From assembly GCF_003258595.1 (NCBI RefSeq), contig NZ_QHHQ01000002.1, positions 1,116,001-1,180,000 of the forward strand: a stretch of DNA of 64,000 bases, read 5' to 3'. Under the pieces are notes generated by a model. It was not told the origin of the DNA, ran no database searches, and saw only the letters and a list, made by a program, of their open reading frames with translations. Below are positions 1-7,369 of this stretch, piece after piece. A program made the translations under genes and the position numbers. Numbering within the stretch: the first letter of the stretch is position 1; each line of letters begins with the position of its first letter. The DNA is from Acuticoccus sediminis (lineage in GTDB: Bacteria > Pseudomonadota > Alphaproteobacteria > Rhizobiales > Amorphaceae).

Positions 1-349
1 CCGCAGCCTCCTCCTCGACGAGAGCGCGGCGCCCTACATGCGCACCGCCCTCGCGAAGGGCCGGTCCCGCACCGCCGCCCTCGTCGTCCACGCCGGCCCC
101 AACGTGCTCCCCGCCGTCCTGACGCTCGCAGGCCTCCAGTTCGTGCGCATCTTCGACGGCGTGATTATCGTCGAGACGATGTTCGGCTGGCCCGGCATCG
201 GCCGCCTCCTCGTCGATTCGCTCCTCAACCGCGACTTCCCGCTGGTCCAGGCCTCGTTCCTAGTGATCGCCGCCGCCTACGTCGCGACGAACCTCCTCGT
301 CGACGTCGCCATCGCCGCCGTCGACCCTCGCGTGCGGGAGGTGGTGTGA
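1..349 (+). CDS. ABC transporter permease, DppB/NikB type (3' part only)
   Basis: This is the C-terminal part of an inner-membrane permease for a nickel/peptide-type ABC importer; the 5' end lies outside the window. The frame is open from base 2. The readable part has the permease EAA-type loop region (YMRTALAKG), which contacts the ATPase, then hydrophobic helices and the family's FGWPGIGRLLVDS stretch near the end. It overlaps the next permease gene by 4 bases (ATGA), so the two are translationally coupled. The substrate cannot be read from this part. The family call is firm; the subtype is inferred from the binding protein downstream. Confidence 0.9.
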   Translation, partial: RSLLLDESAAPYMRTALAKGRSRTAALVVHAGPNVLPAVLTLAGLQFVRIFDGVIIVETMFGWPGIGRLLVDSLLNRDFPLVQASFLVIAAAYVATNLLVDVAIAAVDPRVREVV

Positions 350-1224
350 TGAGCCTCGCCCCGCCGCGACGCCCCGCCCTGCCGCGTCTCGCTGTCCGCC
401 GCGCGGGCGCCCTCTCCATCGCCGTGGCGGTGCTGGCGGCCGTCGTCGCCGCCGCCCCCCTCCTCGCGCCGCACGACCCAGCCCAGACCGACATCCTGAA
501 CCGCCTCGCCGCGCCGAGCTGGACCTACCCGCTCGGCACCGACGCGATGGGCCGCTGCCTGCTGAGCCGCCTGCTGTTCGGGGCGCGCCTCACGATCTGC
601 GTGGCGCTCCTCGTCGTCCTGGCCGCGGCGGCGATCGGCACGCTGGTCGGCCTCACGGCCGGCACCCTCGGCGGGACGGCGGACCGGGTCGCGATGCGCG
701 TGGTCGAGGGCGTGTCGATCTTCCCCGCGCTCGCCGTCAGCCTCGTCATCGCCGGCTCCCTCGGGATCGGGCTCACCTCCGTCGTCATCGCCCTCGTCGC
801 CGTCCACTGGACCGAATACGCCCGGATCGTGCGCAACATGACGATGGTGGAACGCGCCAGGCCCTACGTGATGGCCGCGCACGCCATCGGCGCCACCGGC
901 CCGCGGATCGTCCTGCGGCACATCCTGCCGAACGTCGCGGGGCCGCTCCTCGTTCTCGGCGCATTTTCGCTGTCCTTCGTCATCCTCGCCTTCGCGGGCC
1001 TCTCCTTCCTCGGCCTCGGCGTGGAGCCGGGCACGGCGGAATGGGGCCGCATGATCGCCGAAGCGCGGACCCACATGCGCACCTATCCCCGGCTCGTCCT
1101 CGTTCCGGGCCTCTCCATCATGACCTTCGTCATCCTCGTGAACTTGATGGGCGACGCGCTCGCCGACCGCTGGCGCGTCGATCAGGTTCTGCGCCCCCGC
1201 CTCAGGAAAGGAAAACCCGCATGA
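346..1224 (+). CDS. ABC transporter permease, DppC/NikC type
   Basis: Second inner-membrane permease of the nickel/peptide-type ABC importer, 292 residues, the usual size for DppC/NikC proteins. It has an N-terminal membrane segment (about residues 20-42), the motif HPLGTDxxGRxxLSRL as YPLGTDAMGRCLLSRL near residue 60, and a late EAA loop (AAHAIGATGPRIVLRHILPN) followed by FAGLSFLGLGVEP, all hallmarks of this subunit. The start overlaps the upstream permease stop by 4 bases, and its own stop overlaps the binding-protein start by 4 bases. The ATPase genes are not in the window and probably lie upstream. Confidence 0.93.
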   Translation: MMSLAPPRRPALPRLAVRRAGALSIAVAVLAAVVAAAPLLAPHDPAQTDILNRLAAPSWTYPLGTDAMGRCLLSRLLFGARLTICVALLVVLAAAAIGTLVGLTAGTLGGTADRVAMRVVEGVSIFPALAVSLVIAGSLGIGLTSVVIALVAVHWTEYARIVRNMTMVERARPYVMAAHAIGATGPRIVLRHILPNVAGPLLVLGAFSLSFVILAFAGLSFLGLGVEPGTAEWGRMIAEARTHMRTYPRLVLVPGLSIMTFVILVNLMGDALADRWRVDQVLRPRLRKGKPA

Positions 1225-2762
1225 GACTCTGGCGACGCACGCTGCTCGCCCTCGCCGCGAGCGCGACCCTCGTGTCCCTCCCCGTCGCGGCCCAGGACGA
1301 CCCGGACAAGACGCTCGTCGTCGGCACGATGTGGGAGTCGCTCCCCCTCGCGATGGCGCCCCGGCGAAGCCGGTTCTTCAACGAGAGCGAGATCCTCGAT
1401 ACGCTGGTCAAGCTCGACTACGACATGAGCCTCGTGCCCGGCCTCGCCACCGCGTGGGAGCATGTCTCGCCGAAGGTCTGGCGCTTCGAGATCCGCAGCG
1501 GCGTCACGTTCCACGACGGCACCGCGCTCGACGCCGAGGCGGTGAAGGCCTCGCTGCAGCACGTCATCGACCTCCTTCCGTACGCCGCCGACCTCCTCAA
1601 CATCGAGCGGATGGAGGCGACCGGCCCTCTGACCCTCGAGATCGAGACGACCGAGCCGTTCGCCGCGCTCCCGAACCAGCTCACCGACGCCATCACGGTG
1701 ATCTACGCCGCATCGTCCTTCGACGCGGACGGCAAGTTCGTGAGGCCGGTCGGCACCGGGCCGTGGACGTTCGTCGACTACGTCAAGCAGGACCGCACCG
1801 TCGTCGAGCGGTTCGACGCCTACTGGGGCGAGGCGCCCGCGCTGGAGCGCGTCGTCTACCGCTACATCCCCGACCACAACGCCCGCACCCTCGCGCTGGA
1901 GACCGGCGAGATCGACGTCGCCACCAACCCGCTGCCGTCGGATGCCACGCGGCTCGCCGACGATCCGGACTTCAAGGTCTACGCCGAACCCACCTCCGGC
2001 CTTTACTACGGTGCCTTCAACACCGCCGGCGACACGCCGCTCGCCGACCGCCGCGTCCGCCTCGCGGTCAACGCGCTGGTCGACCGCGAGATCCTCGTGA
2101 AGGGCGCGCTCGACGGCATCGGCGAGCCCGCATACAGCTTCTTCGGCCCGCAGTTCGACTGGGTCCCGGACGGCGTCACCCCCTACGCGGTCGACCGGGA
2201 GAAGGCCGCGGCGCTCCTGGAGGAGGCCGGATACAGCAAGGACGGCGGCCGCTGGACGAAGGACGGCGAGCCGCTCACCCTGCGGATCCTCTCCTACTCC
2301 AGCCGCACCGAAATGTCGGCGATCACCGAGGCGCTCGCCGCGCTCCTCGCCAACGAGGGGATCGCGAGCGAGGTCCAGCTCTACACGTGGGACGGGATGC
2401 TCGACCTCGTGCGCAAGGGCGAATACGACGTCTCGGTCGTCTTCTGGACCCCGGAAATGACCGGCCATCCAGACCTTCACCTCAAGTCGCAGTTCCACTC
2501 CGGGGCCGAGCTCAACGATCAGGGCTGGGCGAATCCCCGCTTCGACGAGCTGGTCGACAGGGGCCGCACCCTCGATCCGGGCGCGGAGTGGGACGAGACC
2601 TACCGCGAGGCGCTCCAGATCCTGCAGGACGACGCGCCGATCATCCCGCTGGTGCACAAGGTCTTCCTCGTCGCCACCTCCAAGGAGGTGACCGGCTACC
2701 GCGTCCACCCGTCGGGCTTCTTCTTCGACTTCAAGTCCGTATCGAAGTCCGAGGCCGACTGA
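1221..2762 (+). CDS. ABC transporter substrate-binding protein, family 5 (nickel/peptide, NikA-like)
   Basis: Periplasmic binding protein of the importer, 513 residues. A typical signal peptide (RRTLLALAASATLVSLPVAAQ) is followed by the mature family-5 fold: WRFEIRSGVTFHDG near residue 95, PVGTGPWTFVDY near 175, and ALETGEIDVATNP near 230. The GTGPW...YWGE...IPD...ALETGEID order resembles NikA more than DppA. The ATG at 1221 is chosen because AGGAAAGG lies just upstream and it overlaps the permease stop by 4 bases; the reading frame is open further upstream. The true ligand (metal chelate, peptide or opine) cannot be told from the sequence. Confidence 0.92.
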   Translation: MRLWRRTLLALAASATLVSLPVAAQDDPDKTLVVGTMWESLPLAMAPRRSRFFNESEILDTLVKLDYDMSLVPGLATAWEHVSPKVWRFEIRSGVTFHDGTALDAEAVKASLQHVIDLLPYAADLLNIERMEATGPLTLEIETTEPFAALPNQLTDAITVIYAASSFDADGKFVRPVGTGPWTFVDYVKQDRTVVERFDAYWGEAPALERVVYRYIPDHNARTLALETGEIDVATNPLPSDATRLADDPDFKVYAEPTSGLYYGAFNTAGDTPLADRRVRLAVNALVDREILVKGALDGIGEPAYSFFGPQFDWVPDGVTPYAVDREKAAALLEEAGYSKDGGRWTKDGEPLTLRILSYSSRTEMSAITEALAALLANEGIASEVQLYTWDGMLDLVRKGEYDVSVVFWTPEMTGHPDLHLKSQFHSGAELNDQGWANPRFDELVDRGRTLDPGAEWDETYREALQILQDDAPIIPLVHKVFLVATSKEVTGYRVHPSGFFFDFKSVSKSEAD

Positions 2763-2819
2763 GCCCTTCCGTGGCCCTGGCGGAGGCTCCGGCCTCCGCC
2801 TCTCCCGAGGAGTTTGACG

Positions 2820-3437
2820 ATGGGACGCGCACTGTTCCTCCAGCCCATCAAGGGCGCCGGCGGCGATCTGCCGAGCATCATGGGCTTCGTCGACGACGCC
2901 GACGAGGTTCCCCACTATCGCCTGCACGAGACCCCGCTCGAGCGCTACGCCGCGCTCCTGCTGCCGGCGCACCTCGACCAACGCTACTTCGGCGGGATCC
3001 GCGCCCACGTCGAGCGGTTCCTCGACGGCGGCGGAACACTCGTCTTCAACGGGCACGTCGCCTGGCCGATGCTGCCGGAGTTCGCCACCTTCGTGCCGCT
3101 GGCGCGGGTGGACCTCGCCCACCTCGCGGTGCACCGCCTCGCCGATCACCCGGTGTTCGAGGGCGTCGACATGGCCGACCTCACCTTCCGCCGCGGTGTC
3201 GCCGGCTTCTACGCGCGCGGCCATAACCCGCCGCCGCCGGGCGCCGTCGGCCTCATCGGCCTCGGCCCGGAGCGCGTGCCGTGCGATTGGGTGTACGAGC
3301 GGCCGGCGGGCGGGCGCATCCTCATGCACGCCGGAAACGATCTCTGGATGTACGCCGGCGCCGACACCTCGGCGGCGCGGATCGTCCCGCAACTGACCGC
3401 CTGGGCGACAGGCGCCGCCGTCGGAGTGGCGGCATGA
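2820..3437 (+). CDS. Conserved protein of unknown function, amidotransferase-like (flavodoxin-type) fold suspected
   Basis: A 205-residue cytosolic protein with no signal peptide. I cannot name the family with certainty. The alternation of short hydrophobic strands and helices (ALFLQP, YAALLLPAHLD, GGTLVFNG) and the 'veRFLDGGGTLVFNGH' segment recall class I glutamine-amidotransferase-like or ThuA-like folds, but no Cys nucleophile is evident. The ATG at 2820 is preferred over TTG at 2814 because GAGGAG (2807-2812) is 7 bases from the ATG and only 1 from the TTG. It follows the ABC binding protein by 57 bases and overlaps the next gene by 4 bases, so it probably handles or senses the imported compound. 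Confidence 0.7.
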   Translation: MGRALFLQPIKGAGGDLPSIMGFVDDADEVPHYRLHETPLERYAALLLPAHLDQRYFGGIRAHVERFLDGGGTLVFNGHVAWPMLPEFATFVPLARVDLAHLAVHRLADHPVFEGVDMADLTFRRGVAGFYARGHNPPPPGAVGLIGLGPERVPCDWVYERPAGGRILMHAGNDLWMYAGADTSAARIVPQLTAWATGAAVGVAA

Positions 3438-4042
3438 CCCGCATCGCGGCGCTCGACAGCGGCACCTACTACCATCACCGCACGCTCTATGAGCCCCGCT
3501 ACCGGGACGCGTTCGACGAGATCGTCTACGCCCCGGCCCTCGGCGAGGCGGACCTCTCGGCGGTCGACGTGCTGGTCGTCTCCTGCCGCACGGACCCGTC
3601 CGTCCTCACCCCGCACCGCCGCGTCTTCGCCGACTTCCTCGGCGCCGGCGGAACGGTGGTGGCGATGGGGTCCACGGGACCGCACCAGTGGCTCCCCGAC
3701 GTCGTCTGGCACGACACGGAAACGAACTTCTGGTGGTGGAAGGAGGGCGGCTCGCTGGGCCTTTCGGTCACGACGCCGGATCACCCCCTTTTCGGGGCGA
3801 TCTCGCTCGAGGACGCCACCTGGCACTACCACGGCTACTTCGACCCGCCCGAGGGTGCCGTCCCGCTGATCTCCGCCGAGGGGCGCGGGCCGATCCTCTA
3901 CGAGGACCGAGTGACGACGCCGGGCACGCTGCTGGTGACCTCGCTCGACCCGATGTACCATCACGGCAGCCACTTCATGCCCGCCACCACCCGCTTCCTC
4001 GACGGGTTCCTGCCGTTCCTGAGGCAGTACGGCCGGACCTGA
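3434..4042 (+). CDS. Conserved protein of unknown function, amidotransferase-like fold suspected
   Basis: A 202-residue soluble protein whose architecture resembles its upstream neighbour: VDVLVVSCRTDP, then FLGAGGTVVAMGSTGPHQWLP, then a Trp-rich patch (NFWWWKEGG) and a closing TLLVTSLDPMYHHGSHF segment. The GGTVVAMG element corresponds to GGTLVFNG in the neighbour, so the two may be distant paralogs working together. It starts within the stop of the upstream gene (ATGA at 3434) and is the last gene of the ABC operon; the next gene converges on it. The function is unknown; a role tied to the ABC substrate is inferred from position only. Confidence 0.7.
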   Translation: MTRIAALDSGTYYHHRTLYEPRYRDAFDEIVYAPALGEADLSAVDVLVVSCRTDPSVLTPHRRVFADFLGAGGTVVAMGSTGPHQWLPDVVWHDTETNFWWWKEGGSLGLSVTTPDHPLFGAISLEDATWHYHGYFDPPEGAVPLISAEGRGPILYEDRVTTPGTLLVTSLDPMYHHGSHFMPATTRFLDGFLPFLRQYGRT

Positions 4043-4072
4043 GGTCCGTCCCGCGGGGCGCCCGGACGCGCT

Positions 4073-4684
4073 CTAGTAGCCGACGGTGAAGCGCTGGCGG
4101 ACGTGGGCGGGGCGCTCCAGCTCGTCCACCAGGGCGATGGCGTAGTCCTCGAACGAGATGCTCGAGCCGCCCTCGCCGACGAGCAGCTCGTCCCTTCCGA
4201 GGCGGAAGCTGCCGGTCCGCTCGCCCGGCACGAACATCGCGGAGGGCGACAGGAACGTCCAGTCGAGGTCGTCGACGCCCTTCAGGAGATCGAGGAACGT
4301 CGCGCCGGCCGCGGCCTCGGCCTTGTATGCCGCCGGAAAGTCGGGCTGGTCGATGAGCCGCTGGCCCGGCGCCACCTCGAGGCTCCCCGCCCCGCCGACC
4401 ACGAGATACCGGGCGACGCCCGCCGCCCGCACCGCGCCGATGAGAAGGTCCGGGTCGCTGGCGGTGAAGTGTACCGCGCTGACGACGGCGTCGTGCCCCT
4501 TCAGGAGCCCGGCGAGCGCGTCCTTCTCGAAGACGTCGCCCTTCACCGCCGTGACGCCCGGGAGCGCGGCGATCTTTGCGGGATTGCGGGCGATGGCGGT
4601 GACGCGGTGCCCGCGGTCGGAAAGCTCCTTCAGGATGCGCGAACCGGCCTGCCCCGACGCACCGATCAATGCGACGTTTGCCAT
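4073..4684 (-). CDS. NAD(P)-binding oxidoreductase, atypical SDR (NmrA/YwnB-like)
   Basis: Soluble 203-residue protein with an N-terminal Rossmann motif (ALIGASGQAGSRIL, the GxxGxxG of atypical short-chain dehydrogenases), then HRVTAIARNP for the cofactor ribose/phosphate and a second strand VVGGAGSLEVAPG. It lacks the YxxxK pair of classical SDRs, as do NmrA/YwnB-type NAD(P)H-binding proteins. The ATG at 4684 is preferred because AAAGGA precedes it and the Rossmann motif begins at residue 5. It is divergent from an HxlR regulator 142 bases away, a common pairing in which the regulator controls a quinone- or NADPH-linked oxidoreductase. Confidence 0.85.
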   Translation of the reverse strand: MANVALIGASGQAGSRILKELSDRGHRVTAIARNPAKIAALPGVTAVKGDVFEKDALAGLLKGHDAVVSAVHFTASDPDLLIGAVRAAGVARYLVVGGAGSLEVAPGQRLIDQPDFPAAYKAEAAAGATFLDLLKGVDDLDWTFLSPSAMFVPGERTGSFRLGRDELLVGEGGSSISFEDYAIALVDELERPAHVRQRFTVGY

Positions 4685-4826
4685 TGTGTGGTCCTTTGGT
4701 ATGAATCTCGGACAAGGTCCGACTTGTAGACCGAGAGCTACGGACCGCGCCGAACGCCCGCAAGACGTCACTTTGAAAGGATCAGGTCAGCGCGAAGTGA
4801 CCTTCGGGCGCCGCGCCGCACCGGCA

Positions 4827-5201
4827 ATGGAGAGGCCGTTGGACGACACGCCGTTCACCTTCGAAGAGCCCTGCCCGATCCGCGACGTGCTGGACCGGAT
4901 CGGCGACCAGTGGAGTTTCCTCGTCCTCACCGGGCTGGAGGGCGGGACGATGCGCTTCAGCGAGCTGATGCGCGCGATCGGCGACGTCTCCAAGCAGATG
5001 CTGTCGCGCACCCTGCGCCGGCTGGAGGAGGACGGCCTCGTCAGCCGCACCGTCTATCCCGAGGTGCCGCCGCGGGTGGAGTACGCGCTGACCGAACTCG
5101 GGCGCTCGCTCCTCGAGCCGCTGCGTGCGCTCATCCGCTGGGCCGACGACAACCACCGCACCATCGTCCTCTCCCGCCGCCGCGTCAGGGACGCCGCATA
5201 G
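4827..5201 (+). CDS. HxlR-family winged-helix transcriptional regulator
   Basis: DNA-binding regulator of about 124 residues, the usual HxlR size. The hallmark order is present: an N-terminal Cys (EEPCPIRDVLDRIGDQWSF), the recognition segment SKQMLSRTLRRLEEDGLV, and the wing YPEVPPRVEYALTELG. The Cys at about residue 15 is the thiol or electrophile sensor in several studied HxlR proteins. The start is uncertain: ATG 4827 has no clear ribosome site, and an in-frame GTG at 4797 is possible. It is divergent from the NAD(P)-binding oxidoreductase at 4073-4684 and probably regulates it and itself. Confidence 0.9.
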   Translation: MERPLDDTPFTFEEPCPIRDVLDRIGDQWSFLVLTGLEGGTMRFSELMRAIGDVSKQMLSRTLRRLEEDGLVSRTVYPEVPPRVEYALTELGRSLLEPLRALIRWADDNHRTIVLSRRRVRDAA

Positions 5202-5204
5202 CGC

Positions 5205-6095
5205 TTACGCGTCCGTCGGCAGGAGCGAGCCGATGTAGTCGAGGAAGACGCGGACCTTGGCCGACAGGTTGTGCCGCTCCGGATAGACCGCGGCGATGTT
5301 GGCCGTCTGCATGTACTCCGGCAGTACGATGCACAGCCCCCCCTCGCGCACATGCCGCGCGATGTCCCACTCCGAGCGCAGCATGATGCCTTGCCCGTCG
5401 AGGACCCAGCCGAGCGCGATCTCGCCGTCGTTGGTGCTGAGCGTGCCGGCGACCTTGGCCGAGGGGACCTCGCCGTCGATCTCGTCGAAGCGCCAGACGT
5501 CGTAGGCGTCGTGGTCCTGGCGCAGGACGATGCAGTTGTGCCGCTGCAGCTCGGCCAGCGTTTCGGGCGTCCCGCGCTCGGCGAGATAGGACGGCGCCGC
5601 GCAGAGGAAACGGCGATTGCGCTGCAGCAACCGGGTGATCATCCGGCTGGCGGGCGGCGAGCCGAAGCGGATGCCGAGGTCGAATCCCTCGTCGACGATG
5701 TTCAGCGGCGCGTCGGTCAGGACGAGCTGAATCTCCACCTCCGGGTAGAGCCGCCGGAAGTTCGAGATCGCCGGCGCCAGATAGGCCCGGCCGAAGCCGA
5801 GGGTCGCGTTGATCCGCAGCAGCCCCGAGGGCGTGTCGCGTGCCTGGGACAGGCTGTGCTCCAGCGCCTCGATCTCACCCAGGATGCGGCTCGCCTCGCC
5901 GAAATAGGCCTCCCCCTCGCCCGTCAGCCGCACCCGACGCGTCGTGCGGTGGAGAAGGCGCACGCCGAGCCGGTCCTCCAGCCGGACGAGGCGCCGGCTC
6001 ACCGCCGAGGCCGAAACGCCAAGCTCCCGCGCCGTCGCGCTGAAGCTTTCCCGGCGGGCGAGCAGGACGAAGAAGGCGAGGTCGCTGGTGGCCAT
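5205..6095 (-). CDS. LysR-family transcriptional regulator
   Basis: A 296-residue LysR-type regulator. The N-terminal winged helix (residues 1-60) includes FSATARELGVSASAVSRRL and LEDRLGVRLLHRTTR; the C-terminal effector-binding domain shows LRINATLGFGRAYLAPAI near residue 95. The sequence is closest to the 'transcriptional regulator, LysR, RRLVRLEDRLG' group common in proteobacteria. It is divergent from the tricarboxylate transporter/tartrate operon that begins at 6397 and is the likely regulator of that operon; CATTAT repeats overlap its start codon. The effector is probably tartrate or a related C4 acid, by context only. Confidence 0.93.
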   Translation of the reverse strand: MATSDLAFFVLLARRESFSATARELGVSASAVSRRLVRLEDRLGVRLLHRTTRRVRLTGEGEAYFGEASRILGEIEALEHSLSQARDTPSGLLRINATLGFGRAYLAPAISNFRRLYPEVEIQLVLTDAPLNIVDEGFDLGIRFGSPPASRMITRLLQRNRRFLCAAPSYLAERGTPETLAELQRHNCIVLRQDHDAYDVWRFDEIDGEVPSAKVAGTLSTNDGEIALGWVLDGQGIMLRSEWDIARHVREGGLCIVLPEYMQTANIAAVYPERHNLSAKVRVFLDYIGSLLPTDA

Positions 6096-6138
6096 TATGA
6101 ACCTGACCGCAATAATGAAGTGCTTATTTTTGCATTAT
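6093..6138. promoter_or_regulatory. CATTAT/ATAATG repeats, candidate LysR-type operator
   Basis: An A+T-rich island in G+C-rich surroundings carries CATTAT (6093-6098), ATAATG (6112-6117) and CATTAT again (6133-6138). The first two form an inverted repeat with a 13-base spacer, close to the T-N11-A layout of LysR sites; the second and third form one with a 15-base spacer. The first copy overlaps the lysR start codon, which would suit autorepression. The rest of the 301-base gap (6096-6396) is G+C-rich and shows no gene. Confidence 0.45.
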
Positions 6139-6396
6139 AAACCGAGCCGAGAAAGTCTACGCTCGACCGGTCTGCCCACGAGGGTGGGCGCGTGAACCGG
6201 ACGGTTGGCTCGAGCTGCACCGACAAAGATCCGGGCCGGGAGGAGACATCGCGGACACGCCGGGCTCCGGGCCGGGCGCGCCGTTTCCCTGTCCGACATC
6301 CGCTCGCGGCCACTCGCGCGAGGGCGGTGTGCTCGTGTGCCGCGCCGGAGGCGCGCCGACGAGACGAGAAGAAGACAAGGCCAGAGGAGGACACCC

Positions 6397-7353
6397 ATGA
6401 AGTTCGTTGCCATCACCACGGCCGTCGCCGCGCTCGCGTTCGCGACCCCGCTGGCGGCGCAGTCCGTCGAGGACTTCCCGACCAAGCCGATGACCTACAT
6501 CATCCCGTTCAACGCGGGCGGCGAGTCGGACATCTCGGCCCGCTACCAGCAGTCCGAGTGGGACGCGGTCACCGGGCAGGACGTCGTCATCCAGTACCAG
6601 CCGGGCGCGGGCGGCGCGCAGGCCTGGTCGCAGCTCAACTCGATCGAGGGTGACGGCTACACCGTCATGGGCATCAACCTGCCGCACACCGTGCTGCAGC
6701 CGATGGCGGGCTCGGTCGGCTACAAGACCGAGGACCTGACCCCGGTCCACTACTTCCACTACACGCCGAACGCGATCTTCGTCGGCAAGGACAGCGAGTT
6801 CAAGACGCTGGAGGACCTCGTCGAGTACGCGAAGGCCAACCCCGGCCTCGTCACCTTCGCCGGCTCCGGGTCGAACTCGGCCAACAACCTCGCGGCGGTG
6901 CAGTTCAACGAGCTGGCCGGCGTGATCACCACCTACGTGCCGTTCTCCGGCACCGGCCCCTCGATCACCGCGATCCTGGGCGGGCAGACCACGGCCGGGT
7001 TCAACTACGCGACCTCCGGCGTCAACCAGGGCGACGAGATGCGCATGCTCGCCGTCGCGGCCGACGAGCGCATGCCCGCCTTCCCGGACGTGCCGACCTT
7101 CAAGGAGCTCGGCTACGACCTCGTCGGCGGCGCCTATCGCGGTGTCGCGGTTCCGGCGTCGACGCCCGAGGACCTGCGCCTGCGCATCTCCGAGATCGTC
7201 TCCGAGATCAACCAGCGCCCGGACTTCATCAAGAAGATGGAAGACGGCGGCTTCGTGCTGACGGACATCGGCTACGAGGAGATGCCGGCCTTCATCGAAG
7301 AACGCGTGAAGGAATATACCGCCGGCGCCGAGGCGCTCGGGATCAAGAAGTAA
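6397..7353 (+). CDS. Tripartite tricarboxylate transporter substrate-binding protein (TctC family)
   Basis: Periplasmic receptor of a TTT transporter, 318 residues. A signal peptide (FVAITTAVAALAFATPLAAQ) leads into the mature protein, with family motifs YIIPFNAGGESDISAR, QPGAGGAQAW, the ligand-loop region GSGSNSANNLA and VPTFKELGYD. A strong AGAGGAGG ends 6 bases before the ATG at 6397. It heads the operon that continues with the TctA-TctB permease, two tartrate-type dehydrogenases and D-tartrate dehydratase, so the ligand is likely tartrate or another C4 hydroxydicarboxylate. Family certain, ligand inferred. Confidence 0.93.
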   Translation: MKFVAITTAVAALAFATPLAAQSVEDFPTKPMTYIIPFNAGGESDISARYQQSEWDAVTGQDVVIQYQPGAGGAQAWSQLNSIEGDGYTVMGINLPHTVLQPMAGSVGYKTEDLTPVHYFHYTPNAIFVGKDSEFKTLEDLVEYAKANPGLVTFAGSGSNSANNLAAVQFNELAGVITTYVPFSGTGPSITAILGGQTTAGFNYATSGVNQGDEMRMLAVAADERMPAFPDVPTFKELGYDLVGGAYRGVAVPASTPEDLRLRISEIVSEINQRPDFIKKMEDGGFVLTDIGYEEMPAFIEERVKEYTAGAEALGIKK

Positions 7354-7369
7354 CCCAGCGCATCGACCC

